A stretch of 53,906 nt of DNA from Chitinispirillaceae bacterium (lineage in GTDB: Bacteria; Fibrobacterota; Chitinivibrionia; Chitinivibrionales; Chitinispirillaceae). Shown here in pieces: positions 16,310 through 25,611 of the stretch. The DNA is taken from the NCBI GenBank assembly GCA_016930275.1, contig JAFGHA010000190.1:1-53906 (forward strand). Direction: 5' to 3'. Made by a program: the position numbers and the translations under genes. Position 1 is the stretch's first letter. The number at the start of each line of letters is the position of its first letter. The notes beneath the pieces were generated by a model. The model was not told the DNA's origin. It saw nothing but the letters and a program-made list of their open reading frames with translations, and made no database searches.

Positions 16310-18046
16310 CTACATCAGTTGCGACAGATAGCGATAAAAAGTGCTTCTGCTCAGACCGACGGCCCGTGCCGCCAGTTCTTTGTTCCCGTCGGCATTCCTT
16401 ATCGCCCGTTCAAGCAGTTGTTTCTGGAATTGGCGTGTCGCCGCGTCAAAACTATCCGGGGCAGTATCGGCCTCCCGCTCTCCGGTGATATTGACAAGCG
16501 GACCGGTAGTCATGAGCACCGCCCGATGGAGCACGTTTGCAAGCTCACGGATATTGCCCGGCCAGGGATGCGTCCGCATATACCGCAACGACGCGGGAGT
16601 AAACCCGCTGATCCGCCGGTCGGGATACTGCTGTTTCAACCGGTCAAGGAGCAACAGCGCCAGCAACTCGATATCATCCCCGCGCTCCCTGAGTGGAGGC
16701 ACGATAATTGAAAACTGGTTGATCCGATAGTAAAGATCGCTTCTGAAGGTTCCTTCCCGTACCATACCCTGAAGGTCGCGGTTGGTGGCACAGATCATCC
16801 GCACATTGACCGGCTGTTCATAATTCGAACCTATCTGACGAATCGTACCGGTTTCGAGCGTACGCAACAGCTTCGCCTGCAGCGGCGTCTCCAGTTCCCC
16901 TATCTCATCAAGCAGAAGCGTTCCTCCGTCGGCCGCGGAAAACAGCCCCCGATGATCGGTCGCGGCACCGGTGAAGCTTCCTTTTTTATGACCAAACAGT
17001 TCCGATTCAAGAAGTTCTCCGTGCAGTGCACTGCAATTGACAACGACAAACGGCTTCCCGCTGCGACGACTGCGGGCATGAATCAGTTCGGCAATACGGT
17101 TTTTTCCGGTGCCGGTTTCGCCCTCGAGCAGTACTGAAATATCCGCATCCGCAATAGAGCGCACGGCTTCAATTACCGTCCGCATCACCGGGCATCCGGC
17201 AATCACGCCATCTTCGGCACTGCTCCCCGACAACCGTTCGATAATACGTTGCTGATCGGTCATGAAATCGACATGATGAATAAGCATACCGGCGATCGAC
17301 GCGTACAACAGTACCACCGACAGATTTTCCTGAGTAAATGATACCCCCGGATTGGCGGAACCGATATAGACCAGGCCTACGAAATTTCCCGCGGTCAGCA
17401 TCGGTACACAAAGTACCGAATGCAGCTTCAGATCGGCGATACTGTGTGCATTCCTGAATGCGGGATCAGCCAGTGCATTGGAAATACAGATACCTTCTTT
17501 CGTGGTGAGAACCTTCTGTACGATCGTGTCGCTGAAACGCTCAGTTGCATGCTCGTTTCCGCTGCTTTCGAACAGCTGCGGGGAGCCGTCCGGTTCCAGT
17601 GTAAAGAGAAAACAGTCGGTACCGCCGGTCAATTCAAGCAGGATGCGCAGCAGATTCTTCAACAGCGGATGCAGTTCCCGTTCCTTTCCGACCGCGTCAA
17701 TGAACCGCTTCAGATTCTCAACGACCTTATCCTCGTTTCCCGGTTGCGATGCAGTATCTTCCTTGAACAGAAGCTGTTCCGAGCCGACAGTGAGGATATC
17801 CCCGCATGACAACACCGCCGACCGGACCTTTTTCCCGTTGATTATGACCGGTTTCCCGCTGCCGCTGCTGCAATGGTAACCGTTTCCGTCCGGTTCGATC
17901 TTTACGGCGAGCGTCGGTACGTTTTTTCCCGCAACGACAAGATCATTATCCGTACCGCTTCCAATACAGAAAAGTCGAGTCCGCAGCACGATGTCGTGCC
18001 TCCCGTTTTCCGATAGACGGCAGAGTACCCTGCGGGCCGTATTCAT
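16310..18046 (-). CDS. Sigma54-dependent activator with N-terminal FHA-like and GAF domains
   Basis: A 578-residue bacterial enhancer-binding protein. Residues 1-96 are an FHA-like fold (FCIGSGTDNDLVV, INGKK, CGDILTVGSEQLLF), but the usual GR and SxxH phosphothreonine contacts are absent (GS; PTLAV). Residues about 105-262 form a GAF domain. Residues about 280-515 are the AAA+ module: Walker A GETGTGKN (309-316), GSFTGA loop (356-361, a variant of GAFTGA), Walker B LLLDE (377-381), and RSDLYYRIN with the Arg finger. Residues 545-575 are a Fis-type helix-turn-helix (KELAARAVGLSRSTFYRYL). The start ATG has AAGGA upstream and overlaps the kinase stop as ATGA. It should drive sigma54 promoters in response to the kinase or a GAF ligand. 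Confidence 0.95.
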   Translation of the reverse strand: MNTARRVLCRLSENGRHDIVLRTRLFCIGSGTDNDLVVAGKNVPTLAVKIEPDGNGYHCSSGSGKPVIINGKKVRSAVLSCGDILTVGSEQLLFKEDTASQPGNEDKVVENLKRFIDAVGKERELHPLLKNLLRILLELTGGTDCFLFTLEPDGSPQLFESSGNEHATERFSDTIVQKVLTTKEGICISNALADPAFRNAHSIADLKLHSVLCVPMLTAGNFVGLVYIGSANPGVSFTQENLSVVLLYASIAGMLIHHVDFMTDQQRIIERLSGSSAEDGVIAGCPVMRTVIEAVRSIADADISVLLEGETGTGKNRIAELIHARSRRSGKPFVVVNCSALHGELLESELFGHKKGSFTGAATDHRGLFSAADGGTLLLDEIGELETPLQAKLLRTLETGTIRQIGSNYEQPVNVRMICATNRDLQGMVREGTFRSDLYYRINQFSIIVPPLRERGDDIELLALLLLDRLKQQYPDRRISGFTPASLRYMRTHPWPGNIRELANVLHRAVLMTTGPLVNITGEREADTAPDSFDAATRQFQKQLLERAIRNADGNKELAARAVGLSRSTFYRYLSQLM

Positions 18047-19686
18047 GGTGATACGTCCTTTCCGGATGATTTCAGACGGACACGTACCAGTGTCGTCTCG
18101 GCTGCGGCAACCTCCACCGAATCGGTCCACTCTCCGAACATCCGCTTGATCAGTTTCAATTCGTGCCGGCCGCTGCTCAGAGGAATGACCCCGACCGTCG
18201 GAGTGGTTCCCCGTTCTATTCCGTCAACCACAACCGCAACCCACGGCGGATTGGTGACGCATCGAATAAAACCGGTACCCGGGGTTACGCTCCGGTCAAT
18301 GAGGGTGTCCTTTTCAGGCTTCTTCGAAGCTTTCACGGGATGATACGGCGTGTTTTCCGGAGTCCTGTTATGAATACCCGCGGCAAACGTATCCCTCCTG
18401 GCAGCCAGTGCTGTAACGGCAGCATGTTGTGATAATGGTATCATTGTAATGGTATCTGATGCATTTTCCTTTTTCTTCTCAATTATCGGCACGACCGTAT
18501 CAGGTACACTGCCCGGGATTCGTTCTCCATTTGTAGCCTGATGATCCCGCTCCGGTTTACCGACAGCGAAAAACAGTACCCCCAGAACCACTGCCGCCAC
18601 CGGAAGTGCGATTGCCGCGACCAGCAGGCCACGCAGGACCTTCGATCGGCGTTCGATACGCTCCAGCACCTTCCTGTCCTCCACCGAGACGGTCCCGAAC
18701 CGGGATGCCTGTTCAAACAACCGCATGCCTTCGGCAAAGCGGCGTGCTTTGATTGATTGACGGGCATTGTCCCGGAAATGATTAAACAGTGCTTCGGTTT
18801 CAGCGACACGTTCGGTTGTCGGATTATGCACAAACGCGGCAAGTCGCTTCTCTCCGGTGGAAACACTCAGATCTTTGTATAATCCCGCCAATCGTGCAAT
18901 CGCCTCATTGGCTCCAGGACGCATCGCCGGATCCTTGATAAGAAACCACTCTATACAATCAATCAGTCCGAGCAGCAGACCATGAGCGCCAGCCGGCGGT
19001 TCTGGGGGGGAGCCGGTCAGAACGGCATGGATCACCCCATGGGGAGTATCGGCATAAAAAGGCATGATGCCGGTACAACACCGGTAAAGTACGATTCCCA
19101 GTGAAAAAATATCGGTGGTTCCCGTAACCGGTTTGTTCGATACCTGTTCAGGTGAAATGTAATGGGGGCTGCCGATAAATGATCCGGTCATCGTCACGGA
19201 TTCAGCGTTGACAAGATAGGCGATACCGAAATCGGTGATACGCAGATTGCCATCGGCGGCAATAATGATATTCGCCGGTTTTATATCCCGATGGTAAATA
19301 CCCTTTTCATGTGCACACCGAAGACCGGAAAGAATCTGAAGTGCGATTTCAATGATGGTAACCGGTGGAAGTATCCCTTCACGTTCGATAAGATCTTCAA
19401 GAGTAATCCCGTCGACATACTCCATCACGATAAATGGCCGTGAACCGACTTCGCCGTAATCGAAAATCCTGATGATATGCTCATGCGAGAGGGTTGCGAT
19501 CGCCTGTGCCTCATTTGAAAACCGTTTCAAGGTTTCCGGCTGATGCAACAGATGAGGATGCACCATCTTCAGGGCGATATCACGGCCGAGAACCGTATCA
19601 TGGGCCAGGAAAACTGACGCCATACCCCCGGTACCGATTTTTTTCCTGATTTTGTAGCGTTGCAGCGGATTATTACGATGAGTCAT
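18043..19686 (-). CDS. Membrane-anchored Ser/Thr protein kinase with PEGA domain
   Basis: A Hanks-type kinase of 547 residues. Kinase domain at about 11-270: GTGGMASV loop (19-26), Lys40, HRDIKPAN (132-139), DFG (152-154), and SPEQ in the activation segment, so the active site looks intact. A helical segment at 290-345 includes a short TPR-like stretch (IKARRFAEGMRLFEQA). One transmembrane helix spans about 351-375. The exterior part has a low-complexity linker and a PEGA domain at about 480-545 (PPWVAVVVDGIERGTTPTVGVIPLSSGRH, split here over its strands). It is coupled by ATGA overlap to the FHA-sigma54 activator, the likely output. There is no ribosome site; a promoter lies right at the start codon. 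Confidence 0.95.
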   Translation of the reverse strand: MTHRNNPLQRYKIRKKIGTGGMASVFLAHDTVLGRDIALKMVHPHLLHQPETLKRFSNEAQAIATLSHEHIIRIFDYGEVGSRPFIVMEYVDGITLEDLIEREGILPPVTIIEIALQILSGLRCAHEKGIYHRDIKPANIIIAADGNLRITDFGIAYLVNAESVTMTGSFIGSPHYISPEQVSNKPVTGTTDIFSLGIVLYRCCTGIMPFYADTPHGVIHAVLTGSPPEPPAGAHGLLLGLIDCIEWFLIKDPAMRPGANEAIARLAGLYKDLSVSTGEKRLAAFVHNPTTERVAETEALFNHFRDNARQSIKARRFAEGMRLFEQASRFGTVSVEDRKVLERIERRSKVLRGLLVAAIALPVAAVVLGVLFFAVGKPERDHQATNGERIPGSVPDTVVPIIEKKKENASDTITMIPLSQHAAVTALAARRDTFAAGIHNRTPENTPYHPVKASKKPEKDTLIDRSVTPGTGFIRCVTNPPWVAVVVDGIERGTTPTVGVIPLSSGRHELKLIKRMFGEWTDSVEVAAAETTLVRVRLKSSGKDVSP

Positions 19687-19695
19687 CAGTTATAT

Positions 19696-19723
19696 AATAT
19701 AGAATACAGCCGCCGGTTTTCAA
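19696..19723 (-). promoter_or_regulatory. Candidate sigma70-type promoter for the kinase gene, near-leaderless
   Basis: Minus strand TTGAAA (19718-19723), 16-base spacer, TATATT (19696-19701). Transcription would start about 7 bases further on, near 19689, only a few bases before the ATG at 19686. No ribosome site is present upstream of this ATG, which fits a leaderless or nearly leaderless mRNA. Confidence 0.45.
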
Positions 19724-19774
19724 AGCCATGCATGAGGAAGAGAAAAGCAATACCGGTTCAACCGTAAAGGGAAA

Positions 19775-20569
19775 TCAGAACCGGTTCAGGTAGGGAAAAG
19801 CAAGTGCAATGCCGCTGAGTGTCGCCTGAGGATGGTGATCGACATGAGTGGAAACAAGCGTTTGGAGTAAAGGCCAGTCTCCTCCGGTTCCGATGACTAC
19901 CGGACGAGAAACCGTCGCGTTTTTCGCAGCATATCCGGTGATAATGGCATCAACTGCCGCGGCACAACCGCGCACGACTCCACCTGATATGCACTCCCTC
20001 GTTGATGTCGCAGGCAGCGAAGGGATATTGCCGGTCGCTGGAATATCGACCATCGGCAGTGCATCGGTCGCATGGTGCAGGCACTCCATCTGCAATCGGA
20101 CACCCGGCAGTATTGCTCCGCCATGAAACATGCCGTCCGCCACATAATCGACAACAATGGCGGTTCCGGCACTCACGATGATCACCCCGCAATCGGGAAA
20201 CCGCTTCACCGCGTAGAGCGCATTGGCGAGACGGTCGATTCCGAGTGTTTCAGAATCATTATACTGTATCGTTAACGGTAACGGTGCAGCAGTAGTGAAA
20301 CGGATCACCGACTCGTGATCGCGACGAAAAAGTTCCTCGGCCACGGCTGCGGCTGGTCCGACGACCGCCGCGAATACCACCGGTATAAGCCCGAACCGGT
20401 CGTCCGACAGCCTCGCCACCGCCCGGGGAAGTTCTTCCGGCAGGTCGGCAGTAGCGAACGTGACGTTGGCCCTGCAGTTGCCGTTACCGGAATCGACCGC
20501 GGCCACCTTGACACGTGTATTCCCGATGTCGACGGCGATCACCCGCCGCCCCGGGGAATCGTCCTTCAT
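19775..20569 (-). CDS. coaX: Type III pantothenate kinase
   Basis: Phosphorylates pantothenate, the first step of coenzyme A synthesis. The 264-residue protein has the CoaX phosphate loop DIGNTRVK (14-21), LGIDRLANA with the catalytic-type Asp112, SAGTAIVVD (133-141) and GGAILPG (150-156). One deviation is clear: the family usually has Asp at the first position of the third motif (DxGTA), where this protein has Ser133; the closing Asp141 is kept. The chosen ATG overlaps the birA stop as ATGA; a GTG at 20578 is the alternative. It is the last gene of nadC-birA-coaX, a common arrangement. Confidence 0.93.
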   Translation of the reverse strand: MKDDSPGRRVIAVDIGNTRVKVAAVDSGNGNCRANVTFATADLPEELPRAVARLSDDRFGLIPVVFAAVVGPAAAVAEELFRRDHESVIRFTTAAPLPLTIQYNDSETLGIDRLANALYAVKRFPDCGVIIVSAGTAIVVDYVADGMFHGGAILPGVRLQMECLHHATDALPMVDIPATGNIPSLPATSTRECISGGVVRGCAAAVDAIITGYAAKNATVSRPVVIGTGGDWPLLQTLVSTHVDHHPQATLSGIALAFPYLNRF

Positions 20570-21330
20570 CTGCTCCACGAGGAATCGTCTTTCGAATCAA
20601 GAAATACCGGGGAACCAGAATTGACGAGTACGGGTATGCCGTTATTGATCAGTTCAAGCTGTCCATCGCTCGCGACCGACGAGAAAATACCGGTCATCCC
20701 GTTGATGCCGATATAGGCTCCCCTCCGATAAAGCCTGCTGGTATACAATGCATGTACTTTCTCCTGATCGGTATCCAGAAACAGGACGAACTGCTTGAGC
20801 ACAACCCGCAAAAGCGCGCTGATCGAGCACTGCTTTCCGGTTTCGATGGCGACGGAGGTGGCGATGGTTCTGAGCGTCTCGGGGAATTCACCGGCTGGGA
20901 TATTGACATTCACACCAAACCCCAGAATCAGCAGATCGGAATGCCGGGGATGTGACTCCAGAAGAATACCGCAGATTTTTTTATCTCCCCAGTAAATATC
21001 GTTCGGCCATTTGACGGCGATGGGATACTCTCTTCCGCATTGTTCCAATGACGTCGCGATAGCGAGTGAAAGTGCACGGTTGTAGTTGAAATGTTTGGAG
21101 GGATCGGACAGTTTGGTGACCAGGCTAACCCAGAGTCCACCGGAACTATCCGAAAAATAAGGTCCGCCCCGGCGACCTTTCCCCGCGGTCTGACGATCGG
21201 CCTGAATGCAGAAAAAACCGCGATGCGGTCGTTGGAGCATTTTTCGCGCTGTCTCGTTGGTCGATTCAAGCGTTGGGTAGGTGTAGAACCGCTCGATGAA
21301 CGTAAGACCTGATAATGCATGCGGAATCAT
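20566..21330 (-). CDS. birA: Biotin--[acetyl-CoA-carboxylase] ligase, catalytic domain only
   Basis: Attaches biotin to carboxylase carrier proteins through biotinyl-AMP. Visible motifs: TLESTNETARK, ADRQTAGKGRRG (the biotinyl-AMP loop), GGLWVSLV, KWPNDIYW with the catalytic Lys, and KICGILLES followed by GFGVNVN. The N-terminal DNA-binding domain of bifunctional BirA is missing, so it should not repress biotin genes. The start is uncertain: the ATG at 21330 lies 10 bases after nadC and lacks a ribosome site; a GTG at 21378 inside the end of nadC has CAGGAG upstream but at long distance. Its stop overlaps the coaX start. Confidence 0.93.
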   Translation of the reverse strand: MIPHALSGLTFIERFYTYPTLESTNETARKMLQRPHRGFFCIQADRQTAGKGRRGGPYFSDSSGGLWVSLVTKLSDPSKHFNYNRALSLAIATSLEQCGREYPIAVKWPNDIYWGDKKICGILLESHPRHSDLLILGFGVNVNIPAGEFPETLRTIATSVAIETGKQCSISALLRVVLKQFVLFLDTDQEKVHALYTSRLYRRGAYIGINGMTGIFSSVASDGQLELINNGIPVLVNSGSPVFLDSKDDSSWSR

Positions 21331-21340
21331 AGGCAGATAG

Positions 21341-22225
21341 TTACTGAATAAGCAGATGAATATCAAGTGCCGGAGCACTGTGCGTTAAGGCTCCTGACGA
21401 AATATAATCTACGCCGGTTGCGGCGATACGTCCCACGGTTTCGAGCGTCACATTACCGCTTGCTTCAAGTTCAATATCAGGTTGTCTGCTGTCGCGCACC
21501 TCGACACACCGCCGCATGGTTTCCACCGTCATGTTGTCGAGCATAATACGATCGGGATGGTACTTCAGAGCCGTTTCAAATTCACCCATTGACTGCACTT
21601 CCACTTCGATCGAACACCCGCGCATCCCGGTGGCGAGCCGATAGTCGATCGCCCGTTCGAGCGCCTGATCGACTCCCCCCGACCGTTTGACATGGGTATC
21701 TTTGATGAGGATCATGTCGTAAAGACCGAAACGGTGATTACAGCCACCCCCGTGTCGTACCGCTTCTTTTTCAAAATACCGCAGCAGCGGCGTGGTTTTT
21801 CTCGTATCAAGTATCCGGCAGGCCGTTCCCTCAACGGCAGCCACGAAACGTGACGTCAGAGTCGCTATCCCGCCCAGCCGCTGCAGAAAGTTGAGCGCTG
21901 TCCGTTCTCCGGCAAGAATCCCGCGAATCGGCCCCGAAACAGTCGCAATGAGGCTTCCCTGCTCCACCCGGCTGCCGTCCTCACTGCCGAGTACCACGTC
22001 AAGTCGCTCATCGCAATGCGAAAAAACGGGTTGCACAAGCCGTACTCCCGAGAGCACCCCTTCCGATTTGCTTCGAATAATCGCCGTCGCCGCAGCATCA
22101 GGAGCAAAAATCGCCTCGGATGTAATATCTCCGGCTTCAGCCAGATCTTCCTGCAATGCATCGACGACGACCCGTTCGATAACGGGATCCGGTTCCGGAA
22201 TCGATCGGATACTCATGGTTATCAT
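21341..22225 (-). CDS. nadC: Nicotinate-nucleotide pyrophosphorylase (carboxylating)
   Basis: Converts quinolinate and PRPP to nicotinate mononucleotide in de novo NAD synthesis. The 294-residue length is normal. Motifs: EDLAEAGDITSEA near the N-terminus, ERTALNFLQRLGGIAT, LDTRKTTPLLR, RHGGGCNHRFGLYDMILIKDTH, and IMLDNM with the C-terminal barrel strands (LEASGNVTLETV, GVDYISSGALTHS). It leads the cofactor cluster nadC-birA-coaX on the minus strand. Its start lies 52 bases after the stop of the FecR-type gene, so it may also be read from upstream. A second in-frame ATG three codons later is equally possible. Confidence 0.97.
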   Translation of the reverse strand: MITMSIRSIPEPDPVIERVVVDALQEDLAEAGDITSEAIFAPDAAATAIIRSKSEGVLSGVRLVQPVFSHCDERLDVVLGSEDGSRVEQGSLIATVSGPIRGILAGERTALNFLQRLGGIATLTSRFVAAVEGTACRILDTRKTTPLLRYFEKEAVRHGGGCNHRFGLYDMILIKDTHVKRSGGVDQALERAIDYRLATGMRGCSIEVEVQSMGEFETALKYHPDRIMLDNMTVETMRRCVEVRDSRQPDIELEASGNVTLETVGRIAATGVDYISSGALTHSAPALDIHLLIQ

Positions 22226-22277
22226 CTTTCATGTCAAGTTTCAGGTGTGCGGATACCGGCGCCTATCTGCTATCGAC

Positions 22278-24446
22278 CTACAGATCTTTTCGTGCACCCG
22301 CACGGATCTCAACCCCGAAATCATTACCGGTGGTGAGCATATCCCGTGGTAAGTCGGATTCAATATAAAAAAAGCTGGCTCCGATCTCAAATGAAATGCC
22401 GAAAAAGAACGGAATGAAGGAACAATTGACACTTCCGTCGAACGTCCAGCCCGCGAACGGCACCCCCTCAACCGGAAAGAGCCGGCCATGCGACTGTTGC
22501 AGCAGCAACTCACCATGCTGAATGACACGAACCAGTGTGTCGTTGACCGCGAGCCTGAGCCGATACGAAAAATCTCCCGGCAGATCCCTGCTTAACGTAC
22601 TGTCAATTGAATACTCCTCAACGGTTCTTCTCCCTATAACATCCTGTTTATAATACACATCAACATCCATACCACGAAGCGGATTCATTTTATAACAGAG
22701 CGAAAATCCGAATGTCTGCCTCTCACGGGCGAGACGATTATTGGGAGTGACGACCGAATCAATGAAACCGGTTCTGAGATCACTTTTCACACGATACCGG
22801 TTTTCCATATACGACCCATCAAACTGACCGCTCAGCAGCTTTCCGGACTCGACCACGACTCCGCCACCGAAACTTACTTTTTTAATGTCAATTTTCAATG
22901 AGGGTACCCGTGCCACAAACCCATCAAGGCCGCCGAACAGTTTCTGTGCGAATTCCGCGGTGACACGGAGCCTGATATTTTCCCGGTCGACGATATCCGC
23001 CGAAGCATCAAACAGATAGCAGTGCACCGCATTCCCGTCATGCAGTACAGGAAACAGCGTATCGGATTGAGGCAGAGCCGCGTACCGCATATCCTCTTGC
23101 GCGACCATAGCGGTATACTGATTGAAATCAGCCGCATACCCGATACCGACATGGTAATTCGACGGTTCATACAACGCATAGATACCATTGACATAAGGAG
23201 CAGTCACCGAAGCGGTGAATGCCTGTACCGTAAGGTGATCGAATATTCTCACCTGTCCGTGAACTCCGAGCGGAGAAAACGCGTTGTTGGGGCTGAGATT
23301 GGTGAAATGGTCAACGACCAGTCCGTCACCGAATGTTATACCGTGTAACGTTCCCGCGTAAAGTGACCAGGCGTCGGCGGCAGTACCGAATGCCAGATGG
23401 TCCACTTTGTCCAGAATTCCTCCCAGCGAGGTGAACCCGCTCGAAAATCCCGCCGGGGTACCGACAAACGAAAGCCTGACCCCGACATCGAACTTTCCCT
23501 TCCTGAAGGAAAATGAAGGACGGATCAGAGGGCTCACTCCCTCACCGGCGATACCGGCTCCGCCTTCAAACATCACGGTCATTCCTTTTTCTCCGGCAGT
23601 CGACGTTCGCTTCACCGCATGGTAAAACAGGCTGTTCCGTTCCCGGTCATCAAGAATGCTTCCGTAAATTTTATTGAGACTGAAGATCGACCGGTACATA
23701 CCTTCGTCAACATATTCGCGCGGTTTGGTGGAAAATGCATTATAGCCACCGCCACCGCCGCTTCCACGCTCATCGGTCGGTTTGATCCCCGAAGCATCCA
23801 TTTCTGAAATGATGTACTCCTCACCGAAATAATGCTGAAGCACCGAAACGTGGCGGTGCGTGATATAGAGGGGCGCCGTCGGTTCCTTACCCGGTTGAAT
23901 CATCGTAGTCAGCCCCGAACGGAGATCAATCCCTTTCTGCTGCGCTATATTCCGCACATAAATCGATCCGCCGAGTACCTGGAATCCCGTCTCTCCGGTT
24001 TTTCCTTCGGCAACGGTCGTCACCGAACCGCTGTCCATGGTACCGACCGCATGTGCGGTGTAGATATTCACTTTGCAGTTGGAGATCGCTTTCGAAAAAA
24101 TACCGCCGTTGAACAGCGTGAGGTTGATATCGGTAATAGTCCGGTCGCCATCCTTTTTCTCGGTGATATTGAGGAGCGCTTTGGAATTTGATCCGAGGAT
24201 CACCACATTGTTCACACCGAAAAGCATAATTAGCTTCGTCTGGAAATAGGTTTCCACCAGATCGTTGTCGAACAGATTATCTCCAAGTCCCACTTTTTCC
24301 CAGGAACGTTGCTCTGATCGCTGGACCCGGGCGGTTCCATCGATTGATACCACCCTGAACGATACCGCATCCTGAGCAATCGTGATCGTGATGACAACTA
24401 AAAACCAGATACCTGCTTTTATCGTAAAATGCATCGCACCCCGCAT
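22278..24446 (-). CDS. FecR-domain protein with predicted outer-membrane beta-barrel
   Basis: A 722-residue exported protein. After the signal peptide (about 1-24) residues 28-190 form a FecR domain: VVSIDGTARVQRSEQRSWEKV, split over strands, then LGDNLFDNDLVET and ALLNITEKK, as in FecR-type periplasmic domains. A Gly-rich linker (RGSGGGGGYNAF) is followed by a long region of alternating short amphipathic strands up to the C-terminus, consistent with an outer-membrane barrel (for example FEGGAGIAGEGVS, GFSLCYKMNPLRG, GISFEIGASFFYI). There is no TonB plug. It may link a periplasmic sensor to a surface barrel. An ATG four codons later is an alternative start. Confidence 0.7.
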   Translation of the reverse strand: MRGAMHFTIKAGIWFLVVITITIAQDAVSFRVVSIDGTARVQRSEQRSWEKVGLGDNLFDNDLVETYFQTKLIMLFGVNNVVILGSNSKALLNITEKKDGDRTITDINLTLFNGGIFSKAISNCKVNIYTAHAVGTMDSGSVTTVAEGKTGETGFQVLGGSIYVRNIAQQKGIDLRSGLTTMIQPGKEPTAPLYITHRHVSVLQHYFGEEYIISEMDASGIKPTDERGSGGGGGYNAFSTKPREYVDEGMYRSIFSLNKIYGSILDDRERNSLFYHAVKRTSTAGEKGMTVMFEGGAGIAGEGVSPLIRPSFSFRKGKFDVGVRLSFVGTPAGFSSGFTSLGGILDKVDHLAFGTAADAWSLYAGTLHGITFGDGLVVDHFTNLSPNNAFSPLGVHGQVRIFDHLTVQAFTASVTAPYVNGIYALYEPSNYHVGIGYAADFNQYTAMVAQEDMRYAALPQSDTLFPVLHDGNAVHCYLFDASADIVDRENIRLRVTAEFAQKLFGGLDGFVARVPSLKIDIKKVSFGGGVVVESGKLLSGQFDGSYMENRYRVKSDLRTGFIDSVVTPNNRLARERQTFGFSLCYKMNPLRGMDVDVYYKQDVIGRRTVEEYSIDSTLSRDLPGDFSYRLRLAVNDTLVRVIQHGELLLQQSHGRLFPVEGVPFAGWTFDGSVNCSFIPFFFGISFEIGASFFYIESDLPRDMLTTGNDFGVEIRAGARKDL

Positions 24447-24659
24447 ACGAACGATCGTTATCTACAACCGCTATCCGATGAAATACAGTTTCCTTCAATC
24501 CGAAACTCTGGCACGTAACCTGTCAAAGCCATTCTCACCAAGAGTATAGAATAATGCAATTTTAAAAAACAGAGTAATGACCAGAAAATACTGTAGTTAG
24601 GGCGGGGTCCAAACCTGCTCCCACACTTATCGATCCCTCCCGGCGGGAAGAAACAGTGT

Positions 24660-25514
24660 TCATTTCAACGACGTTTCCCTTCGTGGTTTCATCCGCATAC
24701 CGCTTGGCGCAAGTAACGGATTGACTTCACCGGGATCCCATTTTTGATCCAAACGGATCATATCCGCCCGATCGGTGAAAGGAGGATATTTCCGTTTATA
24801 CGTGAGACGGACAAAATGATGAAAGTATACACCGCAGGCGATATGTACCGGCCGGATGTCTCCTGCCGTTTCCGACCGCAGTTTCGTCCGGATCGCCAAA
24901 TCGAAATCCGCCGCCTGGATATGTTCATCCCACCTGCCGACCTTGTCAAGTGCGGAACGTTTCATGATCACATTTGAACCTGCGATACCCTCCTGCACTA
25001 CTTCCCCGAATCGCTCAAACCGTTCGGCACACCACCGTTCCCAGTTGCCATACATCAGACGGTGCATCAGTCTGAGGTTGAAATAACGGTTTCCGAAAAA
25101 AAACAGTAACGGATTACGGACATATCGCCATTTGCGTTGATTCAACCGGGTTGCCCGATCCGATTCGCACCGGTCGGTGGCACAGCAGGAAATAATCTCG
25201 AGCTTATGCGCCTCCATTATCGAAAGAATCCGCTCATCCCAGCCCGGCGCTACCAGCAGGTCGTTATTGAAAAACAGCAATATATCGTACCGTGCGGCAT
25301 CGATCCCGCGGTTCTGACACCAGGGATAGGAGTAATTTCCTCCTGTAGTCATAACCGTTGCTCCCTGTTCTTTAAAGTACCGGTCACTGCCGTCGGTAGA
25401 ACCATTGTCGAGAATGATCAGTTCATACGGCAGCATGGTATACCGCTGCAGATACTCCAGAAAAAGACGATTCATCGGGAGAAGGTTATGAATGGCAGTG
25501 ATGATACTCAGCAT
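24660..25514 (-). CDS. Family 2 glycosyltransferase
   Basis: A 284-residue GT-A fold enzyme. MLSIITAIHN starts the first strand; LIILDNGSTDGSDRYF is the nucleotide-sugar site; FFNNDLLVAPGWDERI carries the metal-binding DxD-like NND; further on EGIAGSNVIMKRSALDKVGRWDEHIQAADFDLA, read in pieces, is the acceptor and catalytic region with WDE and D residues typical of GT2. There is no transmembrane segment. It probably adds a sugar during surface polysaccharide or glycoprotein synthesis. No other sugar genes are adjacent. A TTG start four codons earlier is also possible; no ribosome site is clear. Confidence 0.88.
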   Translation of the reverse strand: MLSIITAIHNLLPMNRLFLEYLQRYTMLPYELIILDNGSTDGSDRYFKEQGATVMTTGGNYSYPWCQNRGIDAARYDILLFFNNDLLVAPGWDERILSIMEAHKLEIISCCATDRCESDRATRLNQRKWRYVRNPLLFFFGNRYFNLRLMHRLMYGNWERWCAERFERFGEVVQEGIAGSNVIMKRSALDKVGRWDEHIQAADFDLAIRTKLRSETAGDIRPVHIACGVYFHHFVRLTYKRKYPPFTDRADMIRLDQKWDPGEVNPLLAPSGMRMKPRRETSLK

Positions 25515-25611
25515 AGAGCGGTTCAACTCACGAAAGAACAGTATGGCCTGATGTCTGCACCGGGAACAGGAAAACCCTGGTTACAATATTCATTTTAAAA
25601 CCGGTAGATGC

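Noticed and set aside
24509..24524. TGGCACG on the plus strand, like the -24 part of a sigma54 promoter.
   Set aside because: The -12 part (CTGTC) does not fit, and the site points away from the minus-strand genes on both sides.
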